This document shows positions 12,424 to 21,396 of a DNA stretch of 24,473 bases, piece after piece (position 1 is the first letter of the stretch; each line of letters begins with the position of its first letter). Source of the DNA: Propionibacteriaceae bacterium (GTDB lineage: Bacteria; Actinomycetota; Actinomycetes; Propionibacteriales; Propionibacteriaceae); the NCBI GenBank assembly GCA_021323255.1, contig JAJTCL010000003.1:1-24473 (forward strand), read 5' to 3'. The translations under genes and the position numbers were made by a program. The notes beneath the pieces were generated by a model, which worked only from the letters and a program-made list of their open reading frames with translations, did not search any database and was not told the origin of the DNA.

Positions 12424-15400
12424 ATGGTAGACGTGACCACTTTCGAGGTCCAGCTCGAGCAGGAGAAGACCGAAAAGATCGCACAGGTGGCCGCTCGAGG
12501 GGCGAAGATCGCCACCGAACTCGGGCAGGACCCGGACGCTGTCCAGATGTTCCTCCAGCACTATTTCCGGCATGTCGACGCAGACGATGTCGACGAGCGC
12601 AGCGTTGAGAATCTCCTGCGTCTGGTCGAAAGTCATTACCGAGCAGCGATGCACCGGCCCGCCGCTCGAGCTGTGATCAAGATCCGGACGCCGAGCCAGA
12701 CCGACGACGGTTGGACCGCTGGCGGCGCCACCGTGGTACAGATCGTCACCGACGACCGGCCCTTCCTGGTCGACTCGGTCACCATGGAGGTGTTGCGCCA
12801 GGGGTGGAGCATGCGTGAGGTGTTCCATCCACAGTTCCTGGTGCGGCGAGATCTCGAGGGAAACTTGCAAGGCATCGTTCGGGCCAGCGACGCCGATAGC
12901 GATCCGAACGTCGTCCCCGAGTCTTGGATGCATCTGGAGATCCTTCCGCCCACCCGCCAGGACGGTCGCGACTCGTTGGTGTCCGACCTCGAACACGGGC
13001 TGCTCGAAGTGCTGCGTCTGGTCGAAGAGGCGGTCGAGGACTGGCAGAAGATGATCACCAGGTCCGAAGACACCATCGAGCTGCTGAGAGACCGCACGGT
13101 CATCGGCGGCCGCGCGGAGCAGGCAGATCTTGCCTGCGAGCTGCTCAGCTGGCTGAACGCCAACCATTTCACCTTCCTCGGTTACCGCGAGTACGACGTG
13201 GTAGCTGGCCAGTCCGGGGTTCAGTTCAAGGTTCGTCCCGGGACCGGCCTCGGTATCCTGCGCGCCGATCAGGACCCTCCCGGCACCTTCCATGCGGCTC
13301 CGCTGCCCAACGTCGATCCTGAGTTGATGATCATCACCAAGGACAACCAGAAGTCTCGTGTCCACAGGCCTGCCTATCTCGACTACGTCGCCTTCCGCAT
13401 CTTCGACAGCGAGCAACGGGTGATCGGTGAGCGGCGCTTCCTGGGGTTGTTCTCCTCCTCGGCGTACTCAGAGAGTGTGTCCCGAGTACCCGTGCTTCGG
13501 CAGAAGGCTGCGGCGGTGATCGCGCGCTCGGGTTATAGCGAGGCCAGCCATGGCGGCAAGGCGATCATGGACGTGCTGGAAACCTATCCGCCCGACGAGC
13601 TCTTCCAGACTCCGGTGCCCGAGCTGGCCACGATCGTGGAGAAGGTCGCCCACCTCAAGGAGCGCCGGCAGGTCCGGATGTTCGTCCGGGGTGACCCGTA
13701 CGGGCGCTATCTCTCCTGCTTGATCTATTTGCCGCGGGACCGATACACCACCGCGGTACGCAGGCGCATGGAGGAGATCCTCATTCGTGCGCTCGGCGGT
13801 GCCTCAGTCGACTACACGGCGAGGGTTACCGAGTCCGTGCTGGCAAGACTCCACCTGGTGGTCCGGATGCCGGTCGGCAAGGCCATGGGTGAGGTCGACG
13901 TGCGCTCCCTGGAGCGCGAGCTGACCTTGGCAACGCGCACCTGGGACGACGAGTTCGCCGACCTGATCGTTGGCATGGACGACGCTGACCGGATGGCATC
14001 GTTGGTGGGTGGACTGCCGGAGGGATACAAGGAGGACTACGCCCCGCGGCAGGCGACCCAGGACCTCACCGCGCTGCTGGGCCTTGAGGGTATCCATGAC
14101 ATGTCGATGGCCATGTATGTCCCCGATCGCGCGGACGACGAGGCACAGCTCCGGCTGAAGATCTTCCGTCGCGAGGCGTCACTGTCACTGTCGAGGATCA
14201 TGCCGCACCTTTCGCTGCTCGGCGTCGACGTCATTGACGAGCGGCCGTACGAGCTCATGATGGGCAAGGACCAACGCGCTTTCATCTACGACTTCGGGGT
14301 ACGGGTTCCGGGCGGCGCCGACGCCGTCCGCACCCGCTGGACCCCCGATGCGCGGCAGCGGTTCATGGACGCCTTTTCGGCCTCCTACGTCGGCCACAGC
14401 GAGTCCGACGGGTTCAACGCGCTGATCATGGGGGCCGATCTCGACTGGCGCGACGTCAGTGTGCTGCGATCCATCGGCCGCTACCTCCGGCAAGTCGGCT
14501 TAACCTACAGCCAGAGCTACTTCGCACAGGCGCTGAGCAGCAATGTCGACATTGCCCGACAACTCATCCAGCTGTTCCGGACCCGTTTCGATCCCAGGAC
14601 TGATCTCGACCTCAAGGCCCGGGCAGCGGCGACCAGTGAACTCGTCGACAAGATCAAGAGGACGCTCAACGACGTGGCGAGCCTTGATCATGATCGAATC
14701 CTGCGGTCCTTCCTGGCGGTGATCCAGGCGGTGATTCGAACCAACTTCTACGTCCCGAACCGCCAGGCGATCGCACTGAAGCTGCTGCCACGCCAGATTG
14801 CGGATCTACCTGAGCCTCGGCCGGAATTCGAGATCTTCGTCTACTCGCCGCGGATGGAGGGCGTGCATCTGCGCTACGGCCGGGTCGCCCGTGGCGGTGT
14901 GCGGTGGTCAGACCGTGCTGAAGACTTCCGTACCGAGGTACTCGGCTTGGTCAAGGCGCAGATGGTGAAGAACACCGTGATCGTCCCCGTTGGTGCCAAG
15001 GGCGGCTTCTATTGCAAACGGCTGCCTGATCCACGGGAGCGCGAAGCGTGGCTGGCCGAGGGCCTGGCCTGTTACCAACTATTCGTCTCCAGCCTGCTCG
15101 ACGTTACAGACAACATCGTCGGCGGCGTCGTCGTTCCTCCAGCCGATGTCATCGGGTACGACGCTGACGACCCGTACCTGGTCGTCGCGGCGGACAAAGG
15201 TACCGCCACATTCTCCGACACAGCTAACAAGATCTCTGTCGAGTCGGGGTTCTGGTTAGGTGATGCGTTTGCCTCCGGCGGCTCGAGCGGCTACGACCAC
15301 AAGGCCATGGGCATCACTGCCCGAGGCGCTTGGGAGTCGGTGCGCCGGCATTTCCGGGAGATGGGGCTGGACGCACAAAGCGCCGACTTCACCTGCGTCG

Positions 15401-17292
15401 GCATCGGTGACATGAGCGGTGACGTCTTCGGCAATGGGATGCTGCTGAGCAAGCACATCAAACTCCTGGCGGCGTTCGACCATCGGCACATTCTGATTGA
15501 CCCGCAGCCCGATCCGACGCGCAGTTTTCAAGAGCGCGCGCGGCTGTTCACGCTGCCACGCTCCAGCTGGGCGGACTACGACCCCACCTTGATCTCCGAG
15601 GGCGGTGGCGTGTATCCACGCACGCTGAAGTCCATCGTGATCACAGAACAGATGCGTGCTGCGCTGGGCATTGACAAGTCGATCGAGGCGCTGACGCCCG
15701 CCGAGCTGATCAAGGCTTGCCTCAAGGCACCGGTTGACCTGCTGTGGAACGGAGGCGTCGGGACCTTTGTCAAGGCGATCACCGAAACCAACGGCGATGT
15801 GGGTGACAAAACCAACGATGAACTACGTGTGGACGGCTGTGAGCTCCGCGCCAAGTGCGTGGCCGAGGGCGGCAACCTTGGCCTCACCCAGCTCGGCCGG
15901 GTGGAGTACGCCGAGAGGGGCGGTCGGATCAACACCGACTTCATCGACAACTCCGCCGGCGTCGATACCTCCGATCACGAGGTCAACATCAAGATCCTGC
16001 TGATTGGAGAGGTGGCTGCAGATCGACTGTCGCAGGGTGACCGGGACGAGCTGATGGCGTCGATGACCGATGAGGTCGCCGAGCTGGTGCTCACCGATAA
16101 CTACGATCAAAACCTTGCCTTGGCCAACGCCGTGTACCACTCGGTGTCGATGGCAGGCGTCCACGAGGACTGGATGGAGCGCTTGGAGAGCGGCGGGCTA
16201 CTCGATCGGGAGATCGAGTTCCTGCCGTCCACCGAGGCTATGGAGATCCGGCGTGGCAACCACAAGGGGCTGACCTCGCCAGAGCTGGCGACGCTGCTCG
16301 CCTACACCAAGATCGTTCTGGAGGAGGAGATCTTGGCGTCCGACCTGCCCGATGACCCGTATCTGGAAGGTCGGTTGATCAACTACTTCCCCAGCGCGAT
16401 GCGGCAGCGTTATGCCGACCGGATGCGAGGGCACCGGCTGCACCGGGACATCATTGGCACAGTGGTGGTCAACCAGTTCGTGAACGAATCGGGCATCACC
16501 TGTTTCCACCGGCTGTCGGGGGAGACCGGGGCCCGAGCCTCAGACGTGATCCGGGCGCAGATTGCCGCTCGCGCGATCTTCGGCGCCGCTGAACTCGGCA
16601 AAGCCATCGCCGAACTTGATCATCGCATCAGTGCCCAGGTGCAGACGGGACTGCGCATGGAGGTACGCACCCTCGTGGAGCGTGCCACCCGCTGGCTGAT
16701 CAACAATCGCCATCACCCGATCGACATCGGCGCGGCGGTCACGGAGTTCTCCGATGGCGTGCGGGCAGTTCGACAGGCCCTGCCGGACACCCTCACCGGC
16801 CGCGACAAGGACGCCCTCGAGCAACGGCTCAAGGGATACCAGGCCGCTGGCGTGCCTGACGAGCTGGCGACTGCCGTCGCCGTACTGCCGCCGGCGTACG
16901 CGGCACTGACCATTGAGGAGACCGCGTCGCAGTCCGGTGTCGACGTTCTGAAGGTGGCCGAGCTGCACTTCACCCTCGGTCAGCGGCTAGGCCTGGACAG
17001 GCTGTTGGGGCGGATCATCGAGCTACCCCGCGAGGACCGGTGGCAGACCATGGCGCGGGCCGCCCTGCGTGATGATCTGCATGCGGTGCACGCCCAGCTC
17101 ACGGCTGCGGTCCTCAACACTGATGGGGCCGCGACCAAGGGTGCCCGGGACGTGGTGCTTGGTTGGGAGAGGTCGAACGCCGCCGTATCCGAATCGGTGA
17201 AGACGCTGCGTTCCATCACCAGCGGTCGAGCCGACCTCGCGCGGACCTCCGTCGGTCTGCGGGTCGTGCGTCGTTTGCTTTCAAGACTGTGA
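12424..17292 (+). CDS. gdh: NAD-dependent glutamate dehydrogenase, large (GDH-180 type)
   Basis: The protein of about 1622 residues has the usual length of the large bacterial NAD-GDH. The N-terminal half carries ACT-like regulatory segments (VQIVTDDRPFLVDSVTMEV; later FTFLGYREYDVV). The catalytic core includes MEGVHLRYGRVARGGVRWSD, KGGFYCKRL (about 859), ADKGTATFSDTANKIS (about 924), GSSGYDHKAMGITARG (about 953), VGIGDMSGDVFGNGMLLS (about 993), LLWNGGVGTFVKA and VAEGGNLGLTQLGR with INTDFIDNSAGVDTSDHEVNIK. It deaminates glutamate to 2-oxoglutarate and ammonia with NAD+, a catabolic role, and the family is often regulated allosterically or by GarA-type FHA proteins. ATG 12424 is preferred: earlier codons would overlap the divergent DUF2505 gene and have no family similarity. 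The 166-nt gap upstream must hold both promoters; no consensus is clear. Confidence 0.97.
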   Translation: MVDVTTFEVQLEQEKTEKIAQVAARGAKIATELGQDPDAVQMFLQHYFRHVDADDVDERSVENLLRLVESHYRAAMHRPAARAVIKIRTPSQTDDGWTAGGATVVQIVTDDRPFLVDSVTMEVLRQGWSMREVFHPQFLVRRDLEGNLQGIVRASDADSDPNVVPESWMHLEILPPTRQDGRDSLVSDLEHGLLEVLRLVEEAVEDWQKMITRSEDTIELLRDRTVIGGRAEQADLACELLSWLNANHFTFLGYREYDVVAGQSGVQFKVRPGTGLGILRADQDPPGTFHAAPLPNVDPELMIITKDNQKSRVHRPAYLDYVAFRIFDSEQRVIGERRFLGLFSSSAYSESVSRVPVLRQKAAAVIARSGYSEASHGGKAIMDVLETYPPDELFQTPVPELATIVEKVAHLKERRQVRMFVRGDPYGRYLSCLIYLPRDRYTTAVRRRMEEILIRALGGASVDYTARVTESVLARLHLVVRMPVGKAMGEVDVRSLERELTLATRTWDDEFADLIVGMDDADRMASLVGGLPEGYKEDYAPRQATQDLTALLGLEGIHDMSMAMYVPDRADDEAQLRLKIFRREASLSLSRIMPHLSLLGVDVIDERPYELMMGKDQRAFIYDFGVRVPGGADAVRTRWTPDARQRFMDAFSASYVGHSESDGFNALIMGADLDWRDVSVLRSIGRYLRQVGLTYSQSYFAQALSSNVDIARQLIQLFRTRFDPRTDLDLKARAAATSELVDKIKRTLNDVASLDHDRILRSFLAVIQAVIRTNFYVPNRQAIALKLLPRQIADLPEPRPEFEIFVYSPRMEGVHLRYGRVARGGVRWSDRAEDFRTEVLGLVKAQMVKNTVIVPVGAKGGFYCKRLPDPREREAWLAEGLACYQLFVSSLLDVTDNIVGGVVVPPADVIGYDADDPYLVVAADKGTATFSDTANKISVESGFWLGDAFASGGSSGYDHKAMGITARGAWESVRRHFREMGLDAQSADFTCVGIGDMSGDVFGNGMLLSKHIKLLAAFDHRHILIDPQPDPTRSFQERARLFTLPRSSWADYDPTLISEGGGVYPRTLKSIVITEQMRAALGIDKSIEALTPAELIKACLKAPVDLLWNGGVGTFVKAITETNGDVGDKTNDELRVDGCELRAKCVAEGGNLGLTQLGRVEYAERGGRINTDFIDNSAGVDTSDHEVNIKILLIGEVAADRLSQGDRDELMASMTDEVAELVLTDNYDQNLALANAVYHSVSMAGVHEDWMERLESGGLLDREIEFLPSTEAMEIRRGNHKGLTSPELATLLAYTKIVLEEEILASDLPDDPYLEGRLINYFPSAMRQRYADRMRGHRLHRDIIGTVVVNQFVNESGITCFHRLSGETGARASDVIRAQIAARAIFGAAELGKAIAELDHRISAQVQTGLRMEVRTLVERATRWLINNRHHPIDIGAAVTEFSDGVRAVRQALPDTLTGRDKDALEQRLKGYQAAGVPDELATAVAVLPPAYAALTIEETASQSGVDVLKVAELHFTLGQRLGLDRLLGRIIELPREDRWQTMARAALRDDLHAVHAQLTAAVLNTDGAATKGARDVVLGWERSNAAVSESVKTLRSITSGRADLARTSVGLRVVRRLLSRL

Positions 17293-17336
17293 TGCAGACC
17301 AGGATGCCGTTGAAGGATGCGTGGTAGGCCTGAGGC

Positions 17337-18176
17337 ATGCGGATTGACCTGCATACTCACTCCTCGGTCTCCGACGGGACTGACGCACCGGCTGAGCTGG
17401 TGCGCAAGGCGGTCGCTGTCGGTCTCGATGTCGTTGCACTGACTGATCACGACACTTTCGACGGCCTCGATGAAGCAGTGGCTGAGGGAGAACGGCTGGG
17501 TCTTCACGTGGTCCGCGGCATGGAGCTCTCCTGCTCGCGTCACGGCAATAGTGTGCACGTCCTGGCGTACGGTGCTGATCCAGCAAGTCCGGAACTGGCC
17601 GCTGAGATGGCGCGAGTCCGCGACGGCCGGCTCGGTCGGCTCGCCGGCGTCCTCCGCAAGCTGGCTGTGCTGGGTGTGCCGGTCAGCGAAGCGGAGGTGA
17701 TGGCCCAGGTCGGCGACAGTCCTTCGGTTGGCCGTCCGCACATTGCCGATGCGCTGATCAAGGCAGGTCACGTTCGCGATCGGCAGGAGGCATTCGACCG
17801 CTTCTTGGCCGATGGCGGTCCAGCCCACGTTCACCGCTACACGATAGAGGTGGATCGTGCCATCGACCTGATGCACGAGGCGGGCGGCCTTGCGGTGATC
17901 GCCCACCCTTGGGGTCGCGGCCGCGAGCGCCTGCTTCCACCGAGCGTGCTGGAGGCGCTGGCTCGTGATCACGGATTGGACGGCATCGAAGTCGACCATC
18001 AAGATCATGATCCTGATTCGCGGCGGCGACTGCGTGCGTTGGCTGACCGTCTCGGGTTGCTCGCCACCGGATCCAGCGACTACCACGGGACGGGGAAGCT
18101 TGATCATGATCTAGGGTGCAACACCACCGATCCCCAGGTCTTCACCAACATGCAGCGGTACCTGGGAGGCTATTAG
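17337..18176 (+). CDS. PHP-domain phosphoesterase (RNase AM / nucleoside 3',5'-bisphosphate phosphatase type)
   Basis: The 279-residue product shows the metal-binding motifs of the PHP fold in order: RIDLHTHSSVSDG at the N-terminus (His6, His8, Asp13), ALTDHDTFDG near residue 40, GMELSC near 62, LAVIAHPWG near 185, and LATGSSDYHG near 247. This arrangement, about 280 residues with a small helical insert after residue 90, is typical of the stand-alone proteins that hydrolyse 3',5'-bisphosphate nucleotides or trim RNA 5' ends (E. coli RnmAM/TrpH type). It is therefore placed in nucleotide or RNA turnover in the cytoplasm. It starts 44 nt after the glutamate dehydrogenase in the same direction and may be co-transcribed. 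Precise substrate is inference from the family. Confidence 0.92.
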   Translation: MRIDLHTHSSVSDGTDAPAELVRKAVAVGLDVVALTDHDTFDGLDEAVAEGERLGLHVVRGMELSCSRHGNSVHVLAYGADPASPELAAEMARVRDGRLGRLAGVLRKLAVLGVPVSEAEVMAQVGDSPSVGRPHIADALIKAGHVRDRQEAFDRFLADGGPAHVHRYTIEVDRAIDLMHEAGGLAVIAHPWGRGRERLLPPSVLEALARDHGLDGIEVDHQDHDPDSRRRLRALADRLGLLATGSSDYHGTGKLDHDLGCNTTDPQVFTNMQRYLGGY

Positions 18177-18343
18177 CACCTGAAGGCGACAGCGACGTCA
18201 TCGCGGCTGACACAGGGGAGATCAAGCTGGCACCTCGATGGCGGACAACAGGCATCACAGAGAACCTGACACTTTGGCAGCTTCGGCGGCCGCTACCTTT
18301 GTCCGAGTTTCTCGGGCTATGTGACGATAACAGCGGAGGATCC

Positions 18344-19159
18344 ATGACGACCACGCCCGGCAACGCGAGCAGCAACCTCCCCGGCAGGCCGCCCGCCGTC
18401 GACCTGGCCACCTGGCAGGCCGCCCGTGACGAGCTTCTGATCCGCGAGAAGGCACACACCCGCGAGGGTGACGCCATCGCCGCGGCCCGCCGCCGGCTTC
18501 CGATGGTTGAGCTCGACGGGACGGTTGAGGTCGTCGGACCCGACGGCCCGGTCCCGTTCCGGGACCTGTTCCAGGGCCGCGACGAGCTGGTGGTCTACCA
18601 CTCCATGTGGTACGACGGCGCGCCGCACCAGGGACAGTGCGAGGGCTGCACCTTCAACCTCTGGCACCTGAAGGACGCCGTCTACCTCAACGCCCGCGGC
18701 GTCTCGTTCGCTGTCTTGACCTCCGGCCCGTGGAAAGAGGTGGCTCCCTACGTCGAGTTCATGGGTTACACCCAGCCCTGGTACTCGGTGCGGGGCGTGG
18801 AGGCGCAGCTCTTCGCAGAAGAGGGGCACATCATCTGTTTTCTGCGCGATGGCGACCGCATGTTCCTCACCTACTCGACCACTGGCCGGGGCAACGAGCC
18901 GGTCGACGGGACCCTCGGACTGCTCGATATGACGCCCTACGGCCGCCGCGAGGCGTGGGAGGACAACCCCGAGGGATGGCCCGAGGCCCCTCAAGCCGAC
19001 TCGCCAGCGGGTGGACATGGCTCGCCGATCTGCTGGTACTGGCGCTCGGACGCCGACGGCGTCGCCACCTGGGGCCCGACCAGCCGGCCCGTGCCGCAAT
19101 GGACACGCCCCGGCGCGACCCCCGTAGACACCCTCGGACGCCAGAGCCACCACCACTGA
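18344..19159 (+). CDS. DUF899-family protein (thioredoxin-like fold), high-GC3
   Basis: The 271-residue product starts at ATG 18344 behind GGAGG at good spacing. It shows the DUF899 layout: a helical N-terminus (LATWQAARDELLIREKAHTREGDAIAAARRRLPMVEL), a 'LFQGRDELVVYHSMW' beta strand, a CEGC pair (Cys99, Cys102) followed by FNLWHL, then VSFAVLTSGPWKEVAPYVEFMGY and ICFLRDGDRMFLTYSTTGRG, and a C-terminal LGLLDMTPYGRREAWED block. The fold is thioredoxin-like, with a cysteine pair that may be redox active; the function is unknown. By eye about 90% of its first ~90 codons end in G or C, against about 65% in the preceding PHP gene, so it may be a more recent arrival. The 167-nt upstream gap suggests its own promoter, though no consensus could be called. 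Confidence 0.88.
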   Translation: MTTTPGNASSNLPGRPPAVDLATWQAARDELLIREKAHTREGDAIAAARRRLPMVELDGTVEVVGPDGPVPFRDLFQGRDELVVYHSMWYDGAPHQGQCEGCTFNLWHLKDAVYLNARGVSFAVLTSGPWKEVAPYVEFMGYTQPWYSVRGVEAQLFAEEGHIICFLRDGDRMFLTYSTTGRGNEPVDGTLGLLDMTPYGRREAWEDNPEGWPEAPQADSPAGGHGSPICWYWRSDADGVATWGPTSRPVPQWTRPGATPVDTLGRQSHHH

Positions 19160-19323
19160 CGCGGGTCCGTCGGGCTGGACGTGGCCCCCGCCGCCCAGCA
19201 GCCGTCTCCTCGTCGGCATGGCAAGATCTCGAAACTTCGTGTGATCGACAACGAGGCCAGCTGCCGCCCGGTCGCCGAATGATCAATGAGCCCTGAGATG
19301 GCAGACGAAGATGCGCAGACTCT

Positions 19324-19833
19324 TCAGCCGGCGGAAGAAGCCCTGACTGCCTCAGTGACATGATCAGTCGATCGGCCAGCCAGCTCGGCATACAACTGTT
19401 CAAGCTGAACGGCCGGCGTGCCGAGCCCGTCCAACGCATCGAGTTGGCAAGCAATCCTCTCCGACCGCCATTCATAGGCAAGCAAGTCCAGCGCCACCCA
19501 CACTGCCAAGGCATGGTGGTGCAGGATCGCGTCCAGCTGGCGCCGCCGCTCCTCGTCGGCGGGGTCATCGCAGGCCCGCGGAAGCAGATCACGGAGGCTG
19601 AAGAAGCGGCGCACCAGCGGCCCGCCACGTGGAGCCAAAAAGCCGAGCCCCTCACGAGCCCGGACACCTCGAATGACGGCCTCAGCTTCGTCCTGGAGAA
19701 TCACCGCCTCCGCGGCGACTCGGCGCATGGCAGCGCGCGGGTCACTAGGCGGTCCGGCGCGCCCGGTCTGGCCCGTCCCGCCAAGATGCTCGACTGCCAG
19801 CGGCTTCTGCCTGCGGCGTCGAAAGCCGCGCAT
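19324..19833 (-). CDS. Hypothetical protein
   Basis: The ORF gives 169 residues from ATG 19833. After a basic first 40 residues (MRGFRRRRQKPLAVEHLGG), a predominantly helical, charged sequence runs to the end: AEAVILQDEAEAVIRG, GFLAPRGGPLVRRFFSLRDLLPRACDDPADEERRRQLDAIL, HHHALAVWVALDLLAYEWRSERIACQLDAL and a C-terminal QLEQLYAELAG helix. Third codon positions are mostly G or C, as in real genes here. I do not recognise the family, and no catalytic motif, signal peptide or clear membrane helix is present. It is convergent with the DUF899 gene and is transcribed in the same direction as the frameshifted copD-like gene upstream. The 164 nt between it and the DUF899 stop contain no other gene or hairpin I can support. 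Confidence 0.55.
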   Translation of the reverse strand: MRGFRRRRQKPLAVEHLGGTGQTGRAGPPSDPRAAMRRVAAEAVILQDEAEAVIRGVRAREGLGFLAPRGGPLVRRFFSLRDLLPRACDDPADEERRRQLDAILHHHALAVWVALDLLAYEWRSERIACQLDALDGLGTPAVQLEQLYAELAGRSTDHVTEAVRASSAG

Positions 19834-19965
19834 GTGCCGACTGTAGCTCCGTCGACCACACGCAGATCCGCCAAGACCTCTTCGGTATCGCGAGAACGTC
19901 TTCGCGATCACATCAGGCTGCTGCGGCAGGGCTATGAGTCCGGCGCCACGCTGTGGCCGCCAGGG

Positions 19966-20848
19966 CTACGGATGCGGCGCCACCATAACCAAGAGCGAGG
20001 TTGTCGACAAGATCACGAATGCGATGCAGAGCTCCGCTCCCATCACCACAGCCAGGGTCGAGATGCCGCCCGCTCTCACGGGTACGTCTGGCGGCTGATG
20101 CTGCAACCGGAAGGCGGCGCGGGCCGCGTACTTGCGGCCTTCGTTGCCCATCAGCAACATCAGGCCGAAGATTGAGACCTTGATCAGTAAAACCAGCCCG
20201 TAGCGAGAACCAGCCAGCTGGTACACGCCACCGGCGACCGCCAGAGCGTGCACGATGCCGGTCACGGTCAGAGTCACAACACTCAGCTGCGCCACTCGCG
20301 AGACGCGCGGGATGAGCTGATCCAACTCCTGCACCTTTCCTCCAGGGATCAAAACTGTGGCGAGGGCGAGGAGCCCACCGAGCCACGCGCACGTTGCCAG
20401 CACATGCAGGCTGGTAGCAGCGATCTTGGCAATCTCCCAAGGACCGCCGATGGCATTGGACTGCACCACCATCGACGCGGCGATCACCAATCCCAGGGTG
20501 AGGGCGAGGATGCGACGCCAACCGACCACGGCACCGCTGATGATGTCGGGAAGGAAGAACATTGCGGCAACCAGGGCAGTGAGTCTGGCCAGCTGGGCGG
20601 CGCCACCCAGCGGGGTGACGATGTCGCCGAGGAGCGCCTCCGAAGATCAGCTGAATGGCTGGACCGGCAATCGTCCCCCATGATCATCGCTTGGTCCCGG
20701 CGAGCGCGAGCATGACAAGCCGCCGATTCCTCCTACCGTCCGGCCACACCACGCACCAGAAGGTCAAAGTGCCCGCGAGCAACACATAGCCGGCGTAGCA
20801 GAGCACCCGGTTCGCCCCAAGCGCCAGATCAAGAAGATCTTGGATCAT
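19966..20848 (-). pseudogene. CopD-type copper-resistance membrane protein, frameshifted
   Basis: The gene begins at ATG 20848 with IQDLLDLALGANRVLCYAGYVLLAGTLTFWCVVW, a normal CopD first helix, but hits a TGA at 20684-20686. Homologous sequence continues in other frames: MIMG just past the stop, then GTIAGPAIQLIFGG back in the first frame beyond a CCCCC run (20675-20679 on the plus strand), then from about 20640 in a third frame EALLGDIVTPLGGAAQLARLTALVAAMFFLPDII. That frame is intact to the stop at 19966 and contains SLHVLATCAWLGGLLALATVLIP and a final helix, LCIAFVILSTTSLLVM. At least three indels are needed to restore one reading frame. CopD proteins are polytopic and implicated in copper uptake. 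Either the gene is decaying or the assembly has errors. The carboxy-terminal ~200 residues could still be translated from 20562. Confidence 0.75.
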
Positions 20849-21256
20849 CTCTTACCCAGATCCTTGGCAAAGGCCAGTTGTGTTTGGCCGGTCGGCAGGC
20901 TCGAGGCGCGATGATCGACGCCAATTCGCTGCGGTCTCGGTAGGTCGAACTGGACCACGATCACTGCGCTCCGCCACGGCAGCTTTTGATTTGCCCGAAG
21001 CTGTGGCGGGCGTCCGGCGGAACATGCCTGCTCGCGGAGCCGTAACGCGGGGCACCGATGTTGAGCACGGTGTTGCCGCTGATCCTGAGTGCGACCTGGT
21101 TGTCCCGGACGAGGTGTTGCTTGCCGCTGCGGGGGCTGATCGCGGAAGCTCCGCGTCCCGGTTGAAAGTGACGGCCGAGACGCACAATCCCGCCACCAAG
21201 ATCAAACCGATCGCTCGACGTAGCCCAGCGGTCCGTAGGTGATCAACCACGGTCAA
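20845..21256 (-). pseudogene. Frameshifted gene for a secreted or membrane-anchored protein, upstream of the copD-like gene
   Basis: The first frame (TTG 21256 or GTG 21250) gives a single hydrophobic segment, AIGLILVAGLCVSAVTF, typical of a signal anchor. From about 21120 coding character (high GC at third positions) moves to a second frame reading HLVRDNQVALRISGNTVLNIGAPRYGS...DARHSFGQIKS, and from about 20970 to a third reading AVIVVQFDLPRP...SLPTGQTQLAFAKDLGKR. The third frame ends with TGA at 20845-20847, overlapping the ATG of the copD-like gene, which supports it as the authentic end and implies translational coupling. Two frame changes are therefore needed. I do not recognise the family; position suggests a partner of the CopD protein, but it does not look like CopC. 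Confidence 0.5.
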
Positions 21257-21396
21257 TTTGCCCAGGCCATACCCCGCGGCAATTGGCTAACGCTTTCGTC
21301 GGTTACCCGACGGCGCAGCAGTGCGGGCCCTATATTGCGCTTTGGGATTTTGAATCCTGGGGTAGGAACAACGAGCAAAGGGCGGTGGGTGGGAAC

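Noticed and set aside
12271..13416. 381-codon minus-strand open frame
   Set aside because: Antisense to the glutamate dehydrogenase N-terminal region, and it also overlaps the gap before DUF2505; no recognisable domain.
18177..18343. Promoter for the DUF899 gene (TTGTCC at 18299 with TATGTG or GATAAC downstream)
   Set aside because: Spacings of 13 and 21 bases do not fit a standard promoter, so no feature was called.
18317..19219. 300-codon minus-strand open frame
   Set aside because: Antisense to the DUF899 gene, created by its very high GC3.
19360..20175. 271-codon plus-strand open frame
   Set aside because: Antisense to both the hypothetical gene and the CopD carboxy-terminal half; lacks hydrophobic or domain pattern.
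20880..21242. Plus-strand open frame of 120 codons
   Set aside because: Antisense to the frameshifted secreted-protein gene, whose minus-strand frames show better coding character.
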